From Bradyrhizobium diazoefficiens (GTDB lineage Bacteria > Pseudomonadota > Alphaproteobacteria > Rhizobiales > Xanthobacteraceae), in NCBI RefSeq assembly GCF_018131015.1, contig NZ_JAFCJJ010000005.1, forward strand, positions 124,001 to 188,000: a stretch of 64,000 nt of DNA, written 5' to 3'. The translations under genes were made by a program, and so were the position numbers. Positions 53,092 through 60,714 of the stretch are shown here, piece by piece (within the stretch, counting starts at the first letter, position 1; every line of letters starts with the position of its first letter). The notes under the pieces are model-generated. The model ran no database searches, was not told the DNA's origin, and saw nothing but the letters and a program-made list of their open reading frames with translations.

Positions 53092-53700
53092 GTGCCGAAA
53101 AAGCTCGTCGTTGTCGACAATTCCGATTACGTCAATCGCTGGCAGGCATTCAGTTGGTTTAGCGATAGCAATGTCGTTACCGTATCAATTGGAAGCAGGA
53201 GCCAATTCATTACCGCCATGACCCAATTGGTCGCGCAGGGAGCGGTCTTTGACAAGGTGGTTTTTCGGACTCACGGCTACCATACGGGAATCATATGGTT
53301 CGGGAACGACAGGATTGGCGCCGGGGGCTGGCTGAGCTTGGCCGGTGAAATCAATTTTCCGGCGCTCTTTCCGGGTCCGACGAAAGTCTATTTTGATGCA
53401 TGCGAGACGGCGGATGGAGAGGAAGGAGACAAGTTCCTCACCAAAGCCGGGCAAACCTTGCTTCGGGCTGGAGGCGGATCGACCTCAGGCTGGACCTCAT
53501 CGGGACTGGCACTTCCGGGATTTATTCCGATCGTTGGAGGTCACACCATCCACAGTCCCAACTACGACAACCTGAAGACCTTCTATTTCAGGTCGGGCGG
53601 CGTCCTCTGGTCGCCGCCGGCGGAAGCAGCTCCGTCCAATGCGGATGTGTGGGGTGAGAACGGCAAGCCTCAAAAGCCAAACATCGGCAACAAGATCTAG
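53092..53700 (+). CDS. Putative clan-CD cysteine-protease-like protein (caspase/DUF4347-like core)
   Basis: 202 residues starting at GTG, with GGGAGTTGCGCA before it. There is no signal peptide. A strand-His motif (FDKVVFRTHGYH, His61-Gly62) is followed 43 residues later by VYFDACETADGEEGDKFL with Cys104 at the end of a strand. This His-Gly...Asp-x-Cys spacing and the following G-x-x-G-x-x-F helix resemble clan CD peptidases and DUF4347-type domains. The segment TSGWTSSGLALPG could be the substrate-side loop. Codon use is less G/C-biased than neighbouring genes. It stands alone. Both the family placement and activity are tentative. Confidence 0.6.
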   Translation: MPKKLVVVDNSDYVNRWQAFSWFSDSNVVTVSIGSRSQFITAMTQLVAQGAVFDKVVFRTHGYHTGIIWFGNDRIGAGGWLSLAGEINFPALFPGPTKVYFDACETADGEEGDKFLTKAGQTLLRAGGGSTSGWTSSGLALPGFIPIVGGHTIHSPNYDNLKTFYFRSGGVLWSPPAEAAPSNADVWGENGKPQKPNIGNKI

Positions 53701-53978
53701 CACCCTGAATTCGGCGCTTCGCGTCGCGCACTCCGGGCCGTTACGTTCGACTCCCTCGGGGTCGGCATGTGCATCCCGGGAAAGGATCCAGGCAGATCCC
53801 GATGATGCCATCCTGCCAGTGTTTTGCCCGACGTGTCAACAAATTTTTCGGATTATCGTAAGTCATTGATCCGACTGCGCCCGGCATCGGTGCATGGGGT
53901 TGTTTTCGCTATTTTTGTTTATCACCCCCCCGCCGCGCCGCGGCGGCGTCCGCCACGGCGCACGGTGTTGGCAGCCTG
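53701..53978. other. Intergenic region with AT-rich tract and GC-rich imperfect hairpin
   Basis: No gene is supported. It contains GATGCCATCCTGCCAGTGTT followed by an AT-rich tract (53838-53870), sequence that I recall as recurring downstream of genes in Bradyrhizobium. A C-run and a GC-rich imperfect hairpin (53930-53949) lie near the end of the minus-strand dehydrogenase gene. Confidence 0.4.
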
Positions 53979-55052
53979 CTAATCCACCATGTCCGCGACC
54001 GCCTTGCCGCAGGCCGTGGTGTCGGCATTGCCGCCGAGGTCCCTGGTCCGCAGCGTGCGTTCAGCCAGCGTGCGCTCGATCGCATCGACGATCGACCTGC
54101 CCGCTTCCTTCTCGCCGAGATGCTCGAACATCATCGCGCCCGACCAGATCATGCCGATGGGGTTGGCGATGCCCTGCCCCGCGATGTCGGGTGCCGAGCC
54201 GTGCACGGGCTCGAACACCGACGGGAAATTGCGCTCCGGGTTGATGTTGCCGGACGGCGCGATGCCGATCGTACCGGTGCAGGCCGGGCCGAGATCGGAC
54301 AGGATGTCGCCGAACAGGTTGGAGCCGACCACGACGTCGAACCAGTCCGGATGCAGGACGAAGTTCGCGGTCAGAATGTCGATGTGGTACTTGTCCCACT
54401 TCACGCCCGGAAACTTCTTGGCCATCGCCTCCACGCGCTCGTCCCAATAGGGCATGGTGATGGAAATGCCGTTCGACTTGGTCGCCGAGGTCAGGTGCTT
54501 CTTCGGCCGCGACTGCGCGAGTTCGAAGGCGAATTTCAGGATGCGGTCGACGCCGGTGCGGGTCATCACCGTCTGCTGGGTGACGAACTCACGGTCGGTG
54601 TCGGGAAACATGCGGCCGCCGACGGAGGAATACTCACCTTCGGTGTTCTCGCGCACCACCCAGAAGTCGATGTCGCCGGGCTTGCGGTTCGCCAGCGGCG
54701 ACGGCACGCCGGGCATCAGCCGCACCGGGCGCAAATTGACGTACTGGTCGAACTCGCGGCGGAACTTGATCAGCGAGCCCCACAGCGAGACGTGGTCCGG
54801 AATCTTGGCCGGCCAGCCGACCGCGCCGAAATAGATCGCGTCGTGCTTGCCGATCTTGTCCTTCCAGTCGTCCGGCATCATCTGGCCGTGCTTCTCGTAA
54901 TAGTCCCAGGACGAGAAGTCGAAATGGTCGAAATGCAGGGACACCCCGTGCTTCCTGGCCGCAGCCTCCAGGACGCGCAGGCCTTCGGGCATCACTTCCT
55001 TGCCGATGCCGTCGCCGGGAATGACTGCGATCCGGTATTGCTTCTTGCTCAT
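53979..55052 (-). CDS. ttuC: Tartrate dehydrogenase/decarboxylase family protein (TtuC-like)
   Basis: 357 residues from MSKKQYR. It belongs to the isocitrate/isopropylmalate-dehydrogenase superfamily: IAVIPGDGIGKEVMPEGLRVL at the start, ENTEGEYSSVGGRMF, the Lys/Asn segment KSNGISITMPYWDE, DWFDVVVGSNLFGDILSDLG (metal-binding aspartates) and GSAPDIAGQGIANPIGMIWSGA (NAD site). WDYYEKHGQMMPDDW is typical of the tartrate dehydrogenase branch, which oxidises tartrate or D-malate with NAD and Mn. It is divergent from the SDR gene, with about 155 bases between starts. The open frame extends far upstream antisense to other genes; that part is not coding. Confidence 0.93.
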   Translation of the reverse strand: MSKKQYRIAVIPGDGIGKEVMPEGLRVLEAAARKHGVSLHFDHFDFSSWDYYEKHGQMMPDDWKDKIGKHDAIYFGAVGWPAKIPDHVSLWGSLIKFRREFDQYVNLRPVRLMPGVPSPLANRKPGDIDFWVVRENTEGEYSSVGGRMFPDTDREFVTQQTVMTRTGVDRILKFAFELAQSRPKKHLTSATKSNGISITMPYWDERVEAMAKKFPGVKWDKYHIDILTANFVLHPDWFDVVVGSNLFGDILSDLGPACTGTIGIAPSGNINPERNFPSVFEPVHGSAPDIAGQGIANPIGMIWSGAMMFEHLGEKEAGRSIVDAIERTLAERTLRTRDLGGNADTTACGKAVADMVD

Positions 55053-55208
55053 CGAGAACGTCCCTGGTTGGTCCGGCAGCAGCTGCCTCTTGATCGCACT
55101 GCAATGGACCAAAGTCGCGGGCAGCGCAACGCTGCACTGCAATGTTGACCATGGCGCGTCCAAGCGCCTACTGATTTCATCCTGTTCCCCACCGAGCGAG
55201 TACCCCTC

Positions 55209-55985
55209 ATGGATCTGCATCTGCGTGGCAAGCGCGTCCTGATCACGGGCGCGTCCAAGGGCATTGGCGCAGCCGCCGCCGAGGCGTTTGCCGAGGAAGG
55301 CGCAAACCTCCTGCTCGCCGCCCGCAGCGGCGAGGCGCTCAAGGCGCTGGCTGACCGCCTGCGCTCCGCCCACCAGATCGATGCGGCAACCAGCATCGTG
55401 GATTTGCGAAAGCCTGAGGACCTGGCGCGGCTGGCGAAGGAGGCCGCCGACATCGACGTGCTCGTCAACAATGCCGGCGACATCCCCGGCGGCTCCATCG
55501 ACAAGATCGACGAGGCGGCCTGGCGTCACGCCTGGGAGCTGAAAGTGTTCGGCTACATCAACCTCACGCGCATGATCTATGCGCAGATGAAGGCCAGGGG
55601 CGGCGGCGTGATCGTCAACGACATCGGCGCGGCCGGCGAGAAGTTCGATGCCAACTACATCTGCGGCAGCGCCGGCAATGCCGCGCTGATGGCTTTCACC
55701 CGCGCACTCGGGGGCAAGAGCCTCGCCGACAACATCCGCGTGGTCGGCATCAATCCCGGTCCGGTCGGCACGGACCGCCACGTCACCCTGCTCAAGACAA
55801 GGGCAAAGCACCAGTTCGGCGACGAGAGCCGCTACAGGGAATTCCAGAAAGGCTTTCCACTCGGCCGCCCCGCCCATGCGCGCGAGATCGGCGACCTCAT
55901 GGCGTTCCTGGCCTCGGATCGTTCCGGCTACACCTCGGGCGTGATCTACACCGTGGACGGCGGTATCAGCGCCGGCTGGGGCTAG
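55209..55985 (+). CDS. SDR family protein with non-canonical active site
   Basis: 258 residues. The cofactor site is normal (LITGASKGIGAAAAEAF near 11-27, NNAGDIPGG) and the C-terminus is standard (SGVIYTVDGGISAGWG). The YxxxK catalytic pair is missing: where classical SDRs read Y-S-A-S-K-A-A-L, this protein has G-S-A-G-N-A-A-L (CGSAGNAALMAFTRALGG). The upstream Ser position is also replaced (NDIGAAG instead of SSxAG). It may bind NAD(P) but act by a different mechanism, or serve a non-catalytic role. It is followed 33 bases later by the amidase gene, likely in one operon. Confidence 0.9.
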   Translation: MDLHLRGKRVLITGASKGIGAAAAEAFAEEGANLLLAARSGEALKALADRLRSAHQIDAATSIVDLRKPEDLARLAKEAADIDVLVNNAGDIPGGSIDKIDEAAWRHAWELKVFGYINLTRMIYAQMKARGGGVIVNDIGAAGEKFDANYICGSAGNAALMAFTRALGGKSLADNIRVVGINPGPVGTDRHVTLLKTRAKHQFGDESRYREFQKGFPLGRPAHAREIGDLMAFLASDRSGYTSGVIYTVDGGISAGWG

Positions 55986-56018
55986 GTTCAGCACCTTGCA
56001 AGAATGGGAGTGAAATAA

Positions 56019-57437
56019 TTGTCTCAAGACCTGGTCCGCGAAACCGCCTGCGCCGTCGTCGACAAATTGCGGTCCGGCGACGTCTCGCCGCTCGAGCTGC
56101 TGGATGTGCTGGAGAAGCGCATCGAGGAGGTCGACGGCAAGGTGAACGCGCTGCCAATCCTGTGCTTCGATCGCGCCCGGGACAACGCGAAGGCGCTGAT
56201 GCAGAAGCCCGCCGGCGCGCGCGGGCTGCTCGCGGGCCTGCCGGTGCCGATCAAGGATCTCAAGGACGTCGCGGGCGTGCGGAATACCCAGGGCTCGCCG
56301 ATCTACAAGGACAATATCTCCAAGACATCCGACATCGCGGTGGAGAACCTCGAGGCCAACGGCGCGGTCGTCTACGCCAAATCCAACACGCCGGAATTCG
56401 GCGCCGGCGCCAACACCTTCAACGAGGTCTTCGGCGCGACCCTCAATCCCTGGGACACGTCCAAATCGGCAGCCGGCTCGTCCGGCGGCGCGGCCGTCGC
56501 GCTCGCCACCGGCATGGCCTGGCTCGCGCACGGCTCGGACATGGGCGGCAGCCTGCGCAGTCCGGCGAGCTTCTGCGGCATCGTCGGCATGCGCCCCAGC
56601 ATCGGCCGCGTCGCGCACACGCCGAAAGCGGGCATCGACCGCAATCTCGGGGTCCAGGGGCCGATGGCGCGCAACGTCGAGGACCTCGCGCTGTTGCTGG
56701 ATGCCATGAGCGGTGACTACGCGGCCGACCCGTTGTCGCTCCCGGCGCCAGCCACCTCGTTCCTGTCGTCCGCACAATCCGGCCGGAAGCCTAAGCGCAT
56801 CGCCTATTCGCCCGACCTCGGCATCACGCCGGTCGATCCCGAGGTGAAAGCGATCACGCGCAAGGCGGCGGAGCGCTTCGCGGAAGCCGGCGCGACCGTC
56901 GAGGAGGCGCATCCCGACTGGCGCGAGGCCCATGAATGCTTCCACGTGCTGCGCGCCTTCGACTTCGCCATCACCAAGGCCAATCTGCTGCGCACCAAGC
57001 GCGACCTGCTCAAGCCCGAGGTGATCTGGAATATCGAGGAAGGCCTCAAGCTCACCGTCGAGCAGCTCGAACGCGCCGAGGCGCAGCGCGTCGACATGAC
57101 CGCCCGCGCGGTCGAGTTCTTCAAGACCTATGATCTCCTGCTGGTGCCGACGACGATCGTGCCGCCCTTCCCGATCGAGCATCGCTATGTCGCCGAATGC
57201 GCCGGCAAGCGGTTCGACAATTACGTCGAGTGGCTCGGCATCGTCTACGCCATCACGCTGGCCTGTTGCCCGTCACTGTCGCTGCCCTGCGGCTTCACGG
57301 CCTCGGGCCTGCCGGTCGGCGTGCAAATCGTCGGCGCGCCCCGCGCAGACGCGCAGGTGCTCGCGGGCGCGAAGGTGCTGGAGGATATTCTGGGATTGCG
57401 CGGGACGACGCCGATCGATCCGAAGGTGAAGAACTAG
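56019..57437 (+). CDS. Amidase (amidase signature family)
   Basis: 472 residues starting at TTG: GGGAGTGAAATAA lies just before it and the nearest upstream ATG (56004) reads straight into a stop, so the rare TTG start is supported. The Ser-cisSer-Lys triad is visible: Lys79 in GLPVPIKDLKD, Ser154 in AAGSSGGAAVA and Ser178 in GSDMGGSLRSPASFCG. It hydrolyses a carboxamide to acid and ammonia in the cytoplasm. Members include 6-aminohexanoate-cyclic-dimer and aryl-acid amidases; the true substrate is unknown. It probably shares an operon with the SDR gene and ends 16 bases from the convergent permease gene. Confidence 0.93.
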   Translation: MSQDLVRETACAVVDKLRSGDVSPLELLDVLEKRIEEVDGKVNALPILCFDRARDNAKALMQKPAGARGLLAGLPVPIKDLKDVAGVRNTQGSPIYKDNISKTSDIAVENLEANGAVVYAKSNTPEFGAGANTFNEVFGATLNPWDTSKSAAGSSGGAAVALATGMAWLAHGSDMGGSLRSPASFCGIVGMRPSIGRVAHTPKAGIDRNLGVQGPMARNVEDLALLLDAMSGDYAADPLSLPAPATSFLSSAQSGRKPKRIAYSPDLGITPVDPEVKAITRKAAERFAEAGATVEEAHPDWREAHECFHVLRAFDFAITKANLLRTKRDLLKPEVIWNIEEGLKLTVEQLERAEAQRVDMTARAVEFFKTYDLLLVPTTIVPPFPIEHRYVAECAGKRFDNYVEWLGIVYAITLACCPSLSLPCGFTASGLPVGVQIVGAPRADAQVLAGAKVLEDILGLRGTTPIDPKVKN

Positions 57438-57453
57438 CCTCTTGCGCGAGCCG

Positions 57454-58560
57454 TCACCTTCCGCCCGTCGCCTCCAGGCTGCGGCTGTACCGCGACATGG
57501 CGAAGCAGAACACAAAATAGATCGCGGCGACGAAGATGTAGACCTCGACCGAAAACTGCTGCCAGGCCGGATCGATGATCGCGGTCTTGGCGGTGGTGAG
57601 CAGGTCGAAGATGCCGATGATCAGGACGAGGCTGGTGTCCTTGAAGAACGCGATGAAGGTGTTGACCAGCGGCGGAATGACGTGGCGGATCGCCTGCGGC
57701 AGGACGATCAGCCGGTGCTTGCTCCAGTAGGACAGTCCCAGCGCATCGGCGGCCTCATATTGTCCGCGCGGCACGGCCTGGAGGCCGCCGCGGATGACCT
57801 CGGCAAGATAGGCGCCGGCGAACAGGATGATGACGATCTGGGCGCGCAGCAGCTTGTCGATGTTGAACCCGCTCGGCATGAACAGCGGAAACATCACGCT
57901 CGCCATGAACAGCAGGCTCACCAGCGGCACGCCGCGGATCAGCTCGACATAGAACACGCTGAGCGAGCGGATCGCCGGCAGCTTTGAACGCCGGCCGAGC
58001 GCAACGAGGATGCCGAGCGGAAAGCCGAAGGCGAGACCGAACGTCGCGAGGATCAGCGTCACCGGCAGCCCGCCCCAGCGGTCCTGCGACACGAAGGCGA
58101 GCCCGAACACGCCGCCCCACATCAGCACGCTGATCAGCACGAGCGCACCGATCCAGAGCAGAGCCAGTTCGCGCCGCCACAGAGCGCGGCGGGTGGAAAG
58201 ATAGAACAGCGCGATGAACAGCAGCACCGACAGCGCCGGCCGCCACTGCTCGTCGAACGGATAGGTGCCGAACAGGATGAAGCGGTATTTTTCGGGGATG
58301 ATCGCCCAGCAGGCGCCGATGCCGCGTACCGCGCGGCAGGCGCTGGAGTCGTTTGCCGGCGTCAGCCAGATCGCATGCGCGATGCCCCATTGCACGAAGC
58401 TGAATACGACCTTGGCAAGCACCGCCAGCAGCACGACGGTGAGGATGCCGTTCGGGATCGACGAGAACAGATTGGTGCGCAGCCAGCGCAGCGCGGGGTT
58501 GCCGATCTGCGGGGGGCGAGCGGCGCGCGGCGCGTCCGGAATATCGGTGATCGCCGTCAT
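57454..58560 (-). CDS. aapM: Polar amino acid ABC transporter permease, AapM/BztC type
   Basis: 368 residues with about eight membrane helices, the long permease form of the Aap/Bzt system of alphaproteobacteria. An extra N-terminal region with a loop between TM1 and TM2 (LTPANDSSACRAVRGIGACW) is typical of AapM/BztC. The EAA loop is GLQAVPRGQYEAADALGL ... VLPQAIRHVIPPLVN. It pairs with AapQ, whose gene ends 3 bases upstream. The ATPase gene aapP, which normally follows, is not here: the next downstream gene is convergent. Confidence 0.94.
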   Translation of the reverse strand: MTAITDIPDAPRAARPPQIGNPALRWLRTNLFSSIPNGILTVVLLAVLAKVVFSFVQWGIAHAIWLTPANDSSACRAVRGIGACWAIIPEKYRFILFGTYPFDEQWRPALSVLLFIALFYLSTRRALWRRELALLWIGALVLISVLMWGGVFGLAFVSQDRWGGLPVTLILATFGLAFGFPLGILVALGRRSKLPAIRSLSVFYVELIRGVPLVSLLFMASVMFPLFMPSGFNIDKLLRAQIVIILFAGAYLAEVIRGGLQAVPRGQYEAADALGLSYWSKHRLIVLPQAIRHVIPPLVNTFIAFFKDTSLVLIIGIFDLLTTAKTAIIDPAWQQFSVEVYIFVAAIYFVFCFAMSRYSRSLEATGGR

Positions 58561-58563
58561 GCC

Positions 58564-59751
58564 TCAGCGCTCCACCAGCGCGATGCGCGCATTGTACCAG
58601 TTCATGAAGAAGCTGATGCCGAGGCTGATGGTCAGGAACACGGCCATGATCAGCGCGATGGCCTCGATCGCCTGTCCGGTCTGGTTCAGCGTGGTGTTGG
58701 CGACCGAGACGACATCCTGATAGCCGATCGCCACCGCGAGCGAGGAGTTCTTCGTCAGGTTGAGATACTGGCTCGTCATCGGCGGCACGATGACGCGCAG
58801 CGCCTGCGGCAGGATGATCTGCCGCAGCATGAGGCCGCGGCGCAGGCCGAGCGCATTGGCGGCATCCCACTGTCCGCGCGGCACCGACTGGATGCCGCTG
58901 CGCACGATCTCGGCGATGAAGGCCGAGGTGTAGGTGACGAGCGCGATCAGGAGCGCGAAATATTCCGGCGCGAGCGTGAGCCCGCCGACGAAGTTGAAGC
59001 CGCGCAGCTCGGGCCATTCGATCTTCCAGGTCACGCCGAACAGAACGGACATCAACGCCGGCAGCGCGAGGATCAGGCCAACCGCCAGCGGCCAGGCGGG
59101 CCGCGGCCGGCCGTCTCGCATCTGCTGCGCGATCAGCCCGCGCCTGATGACGTAGAACAGGACGCCCCCCAGCGCGGCCGCCCCCAGCACCCAAAGCTGC
59201 GGCGCGGCGACCGGGATCGCGGGCAGGATCAGGCCGCGATTGGAGAGGAAGACGCCTTCGACCGGTCGCCATGCGGCGCGCGCGGCCGGCAGCGCCTGCA
59301 TCAGCACATACCAGAACAGGAGCTGGAGCAGCAGCGGGATGTCGCGCAGCGTTTCGACATAGACCGCAGCGAGCCGCGACAGCAGCCAGTTGGCCGACAG
59401 CCGCGAGATGCCGATCAGCGTGCCGAGGATGGTCGCGAGCACGATGCCGATCACGGCGACACGCAAGGTGTTGGCGACACCGACGGCGAAGGCCCAGAGA
59501 TAAGTGTCCCTCGGACTATAGACGAGCAGGCTGTCGGCGATCGGCATTCCCGCCTCGCGGCCAAGGAACGCAAAGCCCGTCGTGATGCGGCGGGCGGAGA
59601 GATTGGTGACGGTGTTGGACCAGAGGAAGGCGATGACGGCGAGCGCGATTCCGACCACCAGCACCTGCCAGAACAGGCCCTGCAGTTCGCGGCGCCCCCA
59701 CGCGCCGAACAAGCGGCGGCGCGGCGGCGGTCTCGGGGTGTCCGTGGTCAC
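58564..59751 (-). CDS. aapQ: Polar amino acid ABC transporter permease, AapQ/BztB type
   Basis: 395 residues with about eight membrane helices. N-terminal segment FWQVLVVGIALAVIAFLWSN, the VNTLRVAVIGIVLATILG helix and the EAA loop GIQSVPRGQWDAANALGLRR ... ILPQALRVIVPPMTSQYLN, all typical of AapQ/BztB. It is the first gene of the minus-strand permease pair and faces the RpiR regulator gene. The 87-base gap between them carries inverted repeats that could be the operator. Aap systems import a broad range of L-amino acids. Confidence 0.94.
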   Translation of the reverse strand: MTTDTPRPPPRRRLFGAWGRRELQGLFWQVLVVGIALAVIAFLWSNTVTNLSARRITTGFAFLGREAGMPIADSLLVYSPRDTYLWAFAVGVANTLRVAVIGIVLATILGTLIGISRLSANWLLSRLAAVYVETLRDIPLLLQLLFWYVLMQALPAARAAWRPVEGVFLSNRGLILPAIPVAAPQLWVLGAAALGGVLFYVIRRGLIAQQMRDGRPRPAWPLAVGLILALPALMSVLFGVTWKIEWPELRGFNFVGGLTLAPEYFALLIALVTYTSAFIAEIVRSGIQSVPRGQWDAANALGLRRGLMLRQIILPQALRVIVPPMTSQYLNLTKNSSLAVAIGYQDVVSVANTTLNQTGQAIEAIALIMAVFLTISLGISFFMNWYNARIALVER

Positions 59752-59801
59752 GGCGCAAAAACCCTCGTTGAAAGCAGCGATCTCCGGCGAGGCACGTCAA
59801 C

Positions 59802-59838
59802 TGTTGCATCAATCAAGAAACCGTGCAACAAATGTTTC
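59802..59838. promoter_or_regulatory. Inverted repeats upstream of the RpiR gene, possible operator
   Basis: TGTTGCA (59802-59808) is repeated inverted as TGCAACA (59824-59830), 15 bases apart. An overlapping pair GAAAC (59817-59821) / GTTTC (59834-59838) ends at the base before the rpiR start codon. The region also lies between the divergent aapQ and rpiR genes. Confidence 0.5.
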
Positions 59839-60711
59839 ATGGCCGAGCCCGCGAAATCCTCGCCCTTGAGCGAACTGCGCATTGCGTTGCCATCGCTCCC
59901 CCTGCGCCTGCAGGAGGTCGGCCGCTTCGTCGCCGCCAACGATTACGACGCCACCACCCGTTCGATGCGCGACCTTGCCGCCGAGGCCGGCGCCGATCCC
60001 GCGGCCTTCACCCGGCTCGCCAAGGCGATCGGCTATTCCGGCTGGGACGAGCTGCGCGCCGCGCTGACGGAAGCGCGGCGGCCGTCGCAGACGTCGCCCT
60101 TCTCCGGCCGCGCCAGGAGCCGCCGCCACGGCCCGAATACCGATGTTGCGCTCGTCACGGACAAGCTCGAGGCCGAGGCCGCCGGACTGCCGCGCATCCC
60201 GGCCCAGCCGATTGCGGAGGCGGCCCGCGCGCTGCATGGTGCCAAGCGGGTCTGGATCGCCGGTTACCGCAGCTGCCGCAGCGTCGCGGAACTCTTGAAC
60301 TACGAGCTCCGGCTGTTCCGTCCCGAACAGGTGCAACTCGTCGGCGCGTCCGGCCCCGACGATCTCGATCTCGGCGCTGTCCAGCCCGGCGACGCCGTCA
60401 TCGTCATCGGCTTCCTGCCCTACACCCATGCCAGCGTCCGCGTCGCACAGGCCGCCTATCGCGCCGGCGCGACGCTGATTGCGATCGCCGACAGCGTGGC
60501 AGCGCCGATGGCCGAAGGCGCCGACCACGTCCTGCTGTTCGAGGCCGCCGCCTCTCCCGGCTTCTTCCCGAGCCTCACCGGCGCCATCGCCATCGCGCAA
60601 TCGCTCGCTGCGGTGACGTTCTCGCTTGGCGGCGCGGCCGCGAAGAAGCGCCTCGAGCATACCGAGGCGAGGTTGGCCGCCGCCTCCACCTACGTCCCAG
60701 AGAAAGGTTGA
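59839..60711 (+). CDS. MurR/RpiR family transcriptional regulator
   Basis: 290 residues from MAEPAKSS. N-terminal HTH_6 domain (about 8-80: LQEVGRFVAANDYDATTRSMRDLAAEAGADPAAFTRLAKAIGYSGWDELR) and C-terminal SIS sugar-isomerase-like domain (about 125-270) with IAGYRSCRSVAELLNYEL and GDAVIVIGFLPYTHASVRVAQ. SIS domains bind phosphosugars or related anions; members near amino acid transporters respond to other small molecules. It heads the plus-strand unit with the aminotransferase gene 3 bases later and the binding-protein gene. It likely controls this unit and the divergent permeases through 59802-59838. Confidence 0.9.
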   Translation: MAEPAKSSPLSELRIALPSLPLRLQEVGRFVAANDYDATTRSMRDLAAEAGADPAAFTRLAKAIGYSGWDELRAALTEARRPSQTSPFSGRARSRRHGPNTDVALVTDKLEAEAAGLPRIPAQPIAEAARALHGAKRVWIAGYRSCRSVAELLNYELRLFRPEQVQLVGASGPDDLDLGAVQPGDAVIVIGFLPYTHASVRVAQAAYRAGATLIAIADSVAAPMAEGADHVLLFEAAASPGFFPSLTGAIAIAQSLAAVTFSLGGAAAKKRLEHTEARLAAASTYVPEKG

Positions 60712-60714
60712 CCC

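Noticed and set aside
53639..53869. Small plus-strand frame containing ILPVFCPTCQQIF
   Set aside because: It overlaps the end of the protease-like gene, has no ribosome site, and its sequence looks like the translated form of a dispersed intergenic stretch.
55053..57182. Long minus-strand open frame extending the TtuC-like gene by over 700 codons
   Set aside because: It runs antisense to the SDR and amidase genes, has Arg/Ala/Gly/Asp-rich composition without motifs, and TtuC homology begins exactly at 55052.
58375..59838. In-frame upstream extension of the RpiR gene by 488 codons
   Set aside because: It overlaps the aapQ and aapM genes antisense; RpiR homology starts at the ATG at 59839.
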